Source of the DNA: Coraliomargarita_B sp036735565
GTDB taxonomy: Bacteria > Verrucomicrobiota > Verrucomicrobiia > Opitutales > Coraliomargaritaceae
NCBI GenBank assembly: GCA_036735565.1
Contig: DAINOC010000036.1
Coordinates: 1 to 23,717 of the forward strand
DNA: 23,717 nt
Direction: 5' to 3'
Shown: in pieces, positions 17,553 through 23,717 of the stretch
Numbering within the stretch: position 1 is the first letter of the stretch
Layout of the letters: each line of letters starts with the position of its first letter
Translations under genes and position numbers: made by a program
Notes under the pieces: model-generated
The model's input: only the letters and a program-made list of their open reading frames with translations
Databases searched by the model: none
What the model was told of the DNA's origin: nothing

Positions 17553-18971
17553 ATGATTATGATATTACGAAAGACCTGCCTCTTCGTTCTTTTGTTAGCA
17601 GCCCAGTTTGGACAGGCCGCCGATCGGCCCAATATATTGTTTTTAAAGATCGACGACCTTCGCCCGGAGATCGGCGCTTATGGTGCGCCGCAGGTGAAAA
17701 GTCCGCACATGGATCAATTGGCGGCGGAGGGCTTGCGCTTTGACCGGTCTTATTGCCAGGTGCCGGTTTGCGGGGCATCGCGCGCCAGCATCATGACAGG
17801 CATGCTGCCGACCTCGGAGCGTTTCACCAGCTACCGAAGCCGGGCGGACGAGGATGTGCCCGAGGCCCGGACCCTGCCGCAGGTCTTCCGCGAGGCGGGC
17901 TACACCACGATCTCGAACGGCAAGGTCTTCCACACGCTCGAGGACACGGCGGAGCGGAGTTGGAGCGAGCCGCCCTGGCGTCCGGACGGCTGGGGCTCCC
18001 GCACAGCAGCGATGGAGGCGACCATGGAGCGCCTCTCGGAGCGCGGACGCGGGCTGATCTATGAGATCGGGGATGTGCCCGATTCGGAATACACGGACGG
18101 ACGGATTGCGGCGAGGACCATCGAGGATTTGCAGCGCTTCAAGGACTCGGGTGAGCCGTTTATGCTGTTCTGCGGGTTTTATCGTCCGCACCTGCCTTTC
18201 TACGCGCCGCGAAAATACTGGGAGCTGTATGACCGGGAGTCGATCAAGCTGGCCAATAACCGCTACTTCCCACGCGGCGCACCCCAGGGCGATCTGCGCC
18301 CGAGCACGGAATTTTGGGGCTATCATTTGGGCGACTACGAGGTCGGGTCGGATGCCTTTCATCGCATGATGCGCCACGGCTATCTGGCTAGCGTGAGCTA
18401 CGTCGACCAACTGGTCGGCAACGTGATGCAGGAGCTGGAACGGCTGGGACTTCATGAGAACACGATCGTCGTGCTGTGGGGGGACCACGGCTTTCATCTC
18501 GGGGAGCACGACTTCTGGGGGAAGCACAACACGATGCACCTCTCGACCCGTGTTCCCTTGATTATCCGCCTGCCGGGTGCGCAACCCGGGAGCACGGCAG
18601 CCATCGTGGAGAGCTCCGACCTGTTTCCGACGCTGTGCGAACTGGCCGGTCTGGAGGTGCCCGCGAATGTCCATGGCAAGAGCCTTTTGCCGGTGCTGAA
18701 AAATCCGGATCAGACCTTTCGCGAAGCCGCTTACTCCAGATGGGGTATTGAGCATCCGGGTCTGGCTGTTATAACGGAGCGCTACAACTACACCTGGTAT
18801 CCAAAGAGTGGAGCGGAGATGCTCTACGATCTGGAAAAAGATCCGGACGAGAACCGGAATGTGGCCCGGGACAAGGCCTACGCCGGGGTAATTGAGCGGA
18901 TGCGCGCACTGCTTATGGAGCGCCATGCTGAAGCGGGCGGGCCACCGGAGGGAACCCCCGGGCGCGGCTAG
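17553..18971 (+). CDS. Secreted formylglycine-dependent sulfatase, iduronate-2-sulfatase-like
   Basis: The 472-aa protein has a signal peptide (about 1-23, ending FGQAA), then RPNILFLKIDDLRPEIG with metal-binding Asp34 and Asp35. The active-site motif is C73-G-A-S-R77 (C-x-A-x-R), whose cysteine is converted to formylglycine. NGKVFH, FCGFYRPHLPFYAP and VVLWGDHGFHLGEHDFWGKHN supply further active-site residues. The overall pattern is that of iduronate-2-sulfatase-like sulfatases, here probably acting on a sulfated marine polysaccharide in the periplasm. The start at 17553 was chosen for the signal peptide; an upstream in-frame ATG at 17448 would precede it with 35 basic residues. No formylglycine-generating enzyme is in the window. 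Confidence 0.9.
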   Translation: MIMILRKTCLFVLLLAAQFGQAADRPNILFLKIDDLRPEIGAYGAPQVKSPHMDQLAAEGLRFDRSYCQVPVCGASRASIMTGMLPTSERFTSYRSRADEDVPEARTLPQVFREAGYTTISNGKVFHTLEDTAERSWSEPPWRPDGWGSRTAAMEATMERLSERGRGLIYEIGDVPDSEYTDGRIAARTIEDLQRFKDSGEPFMLFCGFYRPHLPFYAPRKYWELYDRESIKLANNRYFPRGAPQGDLRPSTEFWGYHLGDYEVGSDAFHRMMRHGYLASVSYVDQLVGNVMQELERLGLHENTIVVLWGDHGFHLGEHDFWGKHNTMHLSTRVPLIIRLPGAQPGSTAAIVESSDLFPTLCELAGLEVPANVHGKSLLPVLKNPDQTFREAAYSRWGIEHPGLAVITERYNYTWYPKSGAEMLYDLEKDPDENRNVARDKAYAGVIERMRALLMERHAEAGGPPEGTPGRG

Positions 18972-19191
18972 TCTTTTTTCCGAGATTCGGCGGGACACCT
19001 GTCCTTCGAGTTTGAAATTTCTGTCAAGTAAAGCCCCCCAAAAACACAATGAATTGCCAACCAGAGAACCGCTCGCTCTGTCTTTGAAGCTATTTCCGGC
19101 TCGACGCGGACCTTCTCCGTTTTCTTCGTTCCGGGGATTCTGAGCCCGATCCGGCACTACAGGGCATTCATCAAACCATTCAGACTACTCC

Positions 19192-21002
19192 ATGCGCAAA
19201 ATACTCCACCTATCCGCAATCCTCGCGGTCCTAATCCTCCCCTTTGCCGCTCATGGTATGGCGGGCAACAACGCCCTTCAGCAATCCAGCGCGAAGCCGA
19301 ATGTGATCCTTGTGATCACGGATGACCAGGGCTACGGCGATCTCAGCGCCCACGGTAATCCGATTCTAAAGACTCCGGAAATGGACCGTCTCCACGGCGA
19401 GAGCATCCGTTTGACAGACTTTCATGTCGGGCCGACCTGCGCGCCCACCCGCGGTGCGCTGATGAGCGGGCAGTGGTCAAATCGCGCCGGGCCTTGGCAC
19501 ACCATCTTGGGCCGGTCGATGTTGTTTAAGGACAAGGTCACGCTGGGTGACGTTTTCTCGCGCAGCGGCTACGCCACCGGGCTTTTCGGCAAGTGGCATC
19601 TCGGCGGCAACTACCCTTATCGGCCCGAGGACCGCGGCTTCCAGGAGGTGGTGCGCCATGGATCCGGAGGCATCGGGCAGACGCCGGACTACTGGAATAA
19701 CGCTTATTTCGACGATACTATTTTTATAACGGAGTGCCCAAAAAATTCGAGGGCTTCTGCACGGATGTGTTTTTTAACGAGGCCAAGCGGTTCATAAAGG
19801 AGCAGGCCGATCAGGGTAAGCCTTTTTTCGCCTATATTTCGACCAACGCTCCGCACAGCCCCTATCACTGCCCGGAGGAGTATTCGGATCGCTACCGCGA
19901 GACCGCGTCGATCCACGAGCGGCTCCCGTATTTTTTTGGGATGATCGCCAACGTTGACGACAATCTCGGTGCGCTCCGGGCCTGGCTGGAACAGCAAGGC
20001 CTGGCGGAAAATACGATTTTCATTTTCATGACTGATAATGGCACGGCAAACGGTCACCGGGTCTTCAATGCCGGGATGCGCGGCAACAAGGGTGGCGAAT
20101 ACGAGGGCGGTCACCGGGTGCCGTTTTTCCTGCACTGGCCTGCCGGTGGCTTTGACAAGCCGCAGGACGTCGACCGGCTGACTGCGCACGTCGACATCCT
20201 GCCGACCTTGATCGAACTGTGTGGGCTGGGTCCGCTTCCGGAGGATTATATCCTGGATGGTCGCTCGCTCTTGCCGCTCTTGCGCGATCCGGAGGCGGAC
20301 TGGGCGGACCGGGTGGTGATAACGGACTCGCAGCGCGTAGTCGACCCGGTCAAATGGAAGCAGTCCAGCACGATGACGGAGCGCTGGCGACTGATCAACG
20401 GGGTGGAGCTCTATGATATTGACGCCGACCCCGGGCAGACGACGGACCTCGCAGAGCAGTATCCGGAGGTCAAAGCAGAGCTGCGTGCCGCTTATGAGGC
20501 CTGGTGGGATGATATCTCGCCCGCATTTGAGAAGACCGCGCGGATCCATGTGGGCAACCCGAGAGAAAATCCGTCCGTTCTGACGGCTCATGACTGGATC
20601 GCCGAGGGCAACATCCCACCATTTCACCAAGGGCTCATCCGCTCGGCTCGCCAGACGGATACACAGCATTGGGCCCTTGCCGTGGAAGTGGCGGGCACCT
20701 ACCGCATCGCGTTGCGGCGCTGGCCACGGGAGTCCGGATTGAGTCTGCGCAGCGCTGCCGAGCCGGGCGATCCTGTTCCTGGACTGGTCGCTTACCGCGA
20801 GACGCCGGGGAAGGCGCTGCCCATCGTCGGTGCCAGTATTCAAATCGCAGATATAACCCGGCAGATCGAAATTGACGTAGACGTCCAGGAGGCGGTTTTC
20901 GATATCGAGCTACCGGCAGGCGATACTGACTTGTCCGCGATTTTTCAGCTCGGTTCCGGGGAAACGATCGGTGCCTACTACGCCTACGTGGAAAAGCTCT
21001 GA
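19192..21002 (+). pseudogene. Secreted arylsulfatase-type sulfatase with a -1 frameshift
   Basis: The first frame (19192 on) encodes a signal peptide (MRKILHLSAILAVLILPFAAHG), KPNVILVITDDQGYGD with Asp44 and Asp45, the active-site motif C83-A-P-T-R87 (C-x-P-x-R) and GKWHLGG. It reaches YFDDT at about residue 175. The family sequence then continues in another frame (YFYNGVPKKFEGFCTDVFF) and runs to 21002 with TDNGTANGHRVFN, GMRGNKGGEYEGGHRVP and a C-terminal beta-rich domain of about 120 residues. One base is missing between GATAC and TATTTT at about 19716-19719. Left in the first frame, translation stops at 19797. Either a real inactivating deletion or a sequencing error; the rest looks intact. 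It lies 220 bp after the first sulfatase. Confidence 0.85.
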
Positions 21003-21158
21003 AGGTTTCGTCCGCTCACGCGTTGTTTGCGAAAAGATTTGAATGAACTAAGTGTGGTTTTTCTTGTTCTAACTTAACAGGACACTCCTTGTCGTCCCCA
21101 GAAAGGGTTGATTACGGCCAGCTAAAATGGCGCACTGTCGCCCAACTTTCTCTAGCCA

Positions 21159-23600
21159 ATGAAACACCACACGACACCCTTTCGCTTAGCCCTTATCTTT
21201 TTGAGTGCTTCGATCACTCTGCCCGAACTGCTCGGAGGATCCGAGGTTCACAAGGACATTCAAAGCGGGCCTTTCGTGATGAGCAGTCCAAACGGGACGC
21301 TCAGTTACAATCCTTATACCGACAAGGGTGATCGGGTTCTCGATTTCTCCTACGTTGGCTACAAGGCCAGTGAAGAACCCATTCCTTTCGTCCGGGTGGT
21401 CGAGACGCTTGACCCGTTGCCAGATGAAGCGGTTCCGGAGGAAACGATGGCCTATCCAAAGGGCCCCGACAGTCGTGTGCGCATTCAGGCGGCACTGGAC
21501 CGGGTGGCGGCACTGGACCCCGACGCCAACGGATTTCGCGGCGCGGTCTTTCTCTCCAAGGGGACTTACTACGTCGATGGCGGGTTGCATGTGAAAACCG
21601 GCGTCGTGCTACGGGGAGCAGGGCAGCGCGACTTTGGGACGAATCTTATTTTCCGGAACCCTGAGGGAACCGCCATCACGATGGGCAACGCGGAGGGCCG
21701 CGTCGAAGACCTGAAGCCGGTGGTGCGTATCGCCGACGACTATGTTCCTGCTGGCAGCATGAGTGTCACTGTCGAGGATGCCAGTCCCTTCAGTGCGGGC
21801 GATACGGTTCACGTGCGTAAAACTGTGAATCAGGACTGGATCAACACGCTCGGCATGAATAACCCCGGGACCCGGAGAGACGGCGGGGTCGTCCGGCCTT
21901 GGAAGCCAGAGGCCTACCAGATCAACCATCTTCGCCGGGTCACGGCGATTGAGGGAAACACCCTTCTGCTGGACGCGCCGCTGCCGCAGTCCTTTGCAAA
22001 GGCGCATGGTGGTGGTGAGGTAAACAAGGTCGCGTTGCACGAGATCCACTCGCTGATGGGTGTCGAGGGGCTCAGCATCACCTCAAACTACGATACGTCG
22101 ATCACGAGCGAAGTCCGTTCCAATGACGGACCTTATTTGGCTGACGAGGCCAGCAACCTTAAGATTGGCATCAATGTCCTGAATGCTGAAAACGCGTGGG
22201 TGCGGGGCTGTCGCATCCTTCATGCATCCCGGAGCGCGGTTGCGATGAGCAACTCCCGCTACATAACGGTTCGCAACAATAGCTCTCTCGAGCCGATCTC
22301 CGTCGTTCGCGGCGGCCGACGCTATTCATTCAGTAATAACGACAGCTCAATGACACTGGTTTACGACTGTTTCGCGGAAGGGGGGCGGCACGACTTTGTC
22401 ACAGGATCGCGTGACACCGGTCCGATTGCCTTCGTCAAAGGCCGCACCGAAAATGCAAAGGGCCCGAGTGAGACCCACCAGCGCTGGGCTACCGGCGTGC
22501 TCTTTGATTCGATCACCATGAAAGACGGCGGAGGTATTCAGGCCATCAACCGGGGAGCGGCTGGCAGCGGTCAGGGCTGGAGCGGTGCCAACGTCGTTAT
22601 TTGGAACAGCACCGCACCGTATATCCGGGTGGGAAATCCTCCCACGCCGGAGCAGAACTTTGCCATCGGCTGCACGGGCACGGCATCGGAGGGCGAGCGA
22701 TTTGCCGGCGTAACCGGAGACGCTCACATCGAAAGCGTCGGGCAAGCTGTGGAACCCGCCAGTCTCTTCGAGCAGCAGTTGATCGAGCGGATAGGGGAAA
22801 GGCAGGCCACGCTGGTGCTGGCGGAAACACTGAGCAAGGCCTCCCTGCCGATGGAGGTGCTGTTTCCCCGTCCAGTCGTCGATGGCGTGGTGCAAGGCCC
22901 GGCCACGGCAGCCCAGCTGGCATTTGAGGCCGCCGAGCAAATAAGCTGGAAGACGGTCATGTCCGACGACGGCACAGGAGACTGGCGTGAGCAATGGTTT
23001 CTCGACGGGGAGGGGCGCACGAGCGCGACCAACACCCCGAACGGGATGGAACTCCGAGCTTCGGAGGACCACATGGTGCTCTGGACCAAAGCAAGTTTCG
23101 AAGGCGACCTGAAAATCGAATACGAGTTTACGCGGCTGGATCCTGACGGCGGCGGGGTTTGCATCATTTATATTCAGGCGACCGGTCGGGGAGACGCTGG
23201 CTACGAGACCGACATCACCGAGTGGAATGATTACCGCGAAGACGCTGCCATGGGCCGGTATTTTCGGAACATGCACCTCTACCACGTCAGCTACGCCTGT
23301 GGGTATGTTCGCGGTCGGCGCTACAATCCGGAGGAACGAAAGATGAATGCCTTCAGCGAACTCACGCCAGAATACCTCGTGGATGACAGGGACTTTTTTG
23401 AGCCGGGGGTGCCTTACCGGATCACGATTATCAAAACCGATAAGGCGATCCGCATGCGGGCGATCGGTCCGGAGAAGGGCCTCTACTTCATGCTGGATAA
23501 TGAAAAGTGGGCGGCGATCACCGAGGGCCCAATCGGCCTGCGCCAGATGCATACGCGCGAGTCCCTCTACCGCGACTTCAAAGTCAGTGTCCCGGAATAG
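21159..23600 (+). CDS. Secreted right-handed beta-helix protein with C-terminal DUF1961 domain
   Basis: The 813-aa protein has a signal peptide (about 1-27). Residues about 75-560 show pectate-lyase-superfamily character: a PKGPDSRVRIQAALDRVAA start, GAVFLSKGTYYVDGGLHVKTGVVLRG, and repeated short strands such as NAWVRGCRI and RYITVRNN. Conserved blocks GRHDFVTGS (about 409-417) and HQRWATG (about 440) recur in marine beta-helix proteins and may line the active site. Residues about 590-813 look like DUF1961, a concanavalin-like lectin/lyase fold (HMVLWTKASFEGDLKIEYEF, MHLYHVSYA). A polysaccharide lyase or hydrolase role is likely; the substrate is unknown. It lies 156 bp after the frameshifted sulfatase on the same strand. 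Confidence 0.8.
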   Translation: MKHHTTPFRLALIFLSASITLPELLGGSEVHKDIQSGPFVMSSPNGTLSYNPYTDKGDRVLDFSYVGYKASEEPIPFVRVVETLDPLPDEAVPEETMAYPKGPDSRVRIQAALDRVAALDPDANGFRGAVFLSKGTYYVDGGLHVKTGVVLRGAGQRDFGTNLIFRNPEGTAITMGNAEGRVEDLKPVVRIADDYVPAGSMSVTVEDASPFSAGDTVHVRKTVNQDWINTLGMNNPGTRRDGGVVRPWKPEAYQINHLRRVTAIEGNTLLLDAPLPQSFAKAHGGGEVNKVALHEIHSLMGVEGLSITSNYDTSITSEVRSNDGPYLADEASNLKIGINVLNAENAWVRGCRILHASRSAVAMSNSRYITVRNNSSLEPISVVRGGRRYSFSNNDSSMTLVYDCFAEGGRHDFVTGSRDTGPIAFVKGRTENAKGPSETHQRWATGVLFDSITMKDGGGIQAINRGAAGSGQGWSGANVVIWNSTAPYIRVGNPPTPEQNFAIGCTGTASEGERFAGVTGDAHIESVGQAVEPASLFEQQLIERIGERQATLVLAETLSKASLPMEVLFPRPVVDGVVQGPATAAQLAFEAAEQISWKTVMSDDGTGDWREQWFLDGEGRTSATNTPNGMELRASEDHMVLWTKASFEGDLKIEYEFTRLDPDGGGVCIIYIQATGRGDAGYETDITEWNDYREDAAMGRYFRNMHLYHVSYACGYVRGRRYNPEERKMNAFSELTPEYLVDDRDFFEPGVPYRITIIKTDKAIRMRAIGPEKGLYFMLDNEKWAAITEGPIGLRQMHTRESLYRDFKVSVPE

Positions 23601-23717
23601 GGCGTCCTTGGCAGGATAAGATGGTAAAAGTGCGCCATGCGCTGTAGTGTTTCCCGTTCTCTTTTAACCTAAAATCGGCAGTCCAGGTAAATGGATTTTT
23701 GTAAACCGTTAATGGAC
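23601..23717. other. Right-end noncoding stretch
   Basis: 117 bp after the beta-helix gene. I see no terminator hairpin, gene start or repeat that I can support. Confidence 0.4.

Noticed and set aside
17643..19157. 504-aa minus-strand open frame
   Set aside because: Antisense to the first sulfatase, which has a signal peptide and complete active site.
19716..19730. Programmed -1 ribosomal frameshift in the second sulfatase
   Set aside because: The T5 run does not give an X-XXY-YYZ slippery heptamer in the zero frame and I see no clear downstream stimulatory structure. Mutation or sequence error is simpler.
19704..20843. 379-aa minus-strand open frame
   Set aside because: Antisense to the frameshifted sulfatase; no recognisable domain.
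22347..23552. 401-aa minus-strand open frame
   Set aside because: Antisense to the beta-helix/DUF1961 gene; no recognisable domain.

Overview
The window looks like a chromosomal piece of a GC-rich Gram-negative bacterium of the Verrucomicrobiota, most likely a marine member of the Opitutae/Puniceicoccales type. That placement is inference. It rests on the formylglycine sulfatases beside a beta-helix/DUF1961 protein, the LpxI-type lipid A enzyme, and intergenic heptamer repeats of the kind whose spurious translations (MFDVRCS-like, SAICPL-like) I associate with this phylum. The sequence has two 100-N scaffold gaps, at 7482-7581 and 10295-10394.

Layout. 1-4331 (minus strand): a BaiN/HI0933-type flavoprotein running off the left edge, a Uup-type ABC-F ATPase and aldose 1-epimerase. 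4332-4705: tRNA-Phe with its own promoter and a UUCG-loop terminator. 4706-6121 (plus): a SCO1/SenC-like protein and a small two-helix membrane protein. 6092-10201 (minus): leuS, a gap-interrupted FecR-like gene and lpxI; lpxI overlaps the preceding gene tail to tail. 10202-10754: a heptamer array broken by the second gap, initiator tRNA-fMet and a terminator. 10755-11755 (plus): a Phd-type antitoxin and a zeta-type toxin overlapping at TAATG, with a perfect 19-bp palindrome at the antitoxin start. 11901-12745 (plus): two overlapping membrane-protein genes, the second carrying a subtilisin-prodomain-like domain with no protease attached. 12770-14887 (minus): a Met-rich DUF2059 protein and protoporphyrinogen oxidase. 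15051-16292 (plus): a GT1/GT28-type glycosyltransferase. 16292-16445: a second heptamer array and a pair of direct repeats resembling an IS end. 16494-17177 (minus): deoC. 17553-23600 (plus): a polysaccharide-degradation block of two secreted sulfatases, the second frameshifted, and a beta-helix + DUF1961 protein.

How the genes work together. Most are housekeeping (translation, lipid A, heme, sugar metabolism) interspersed with accessory pieces. The right end suggests uptake and desulfation of a sulfated algal-type polysaccharide, with the substrate unknown. The most unusual signals are the two families of 7-bp tandem repeats that abut or enter gene ends. One of them supplies the stop codon of the ABC-F gene and probably the start codon of the flavoprotein gene. 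Next come the Phd-zeta module with its palindrome, the atypical initiator tRNA, and the orphan prodomain protein.
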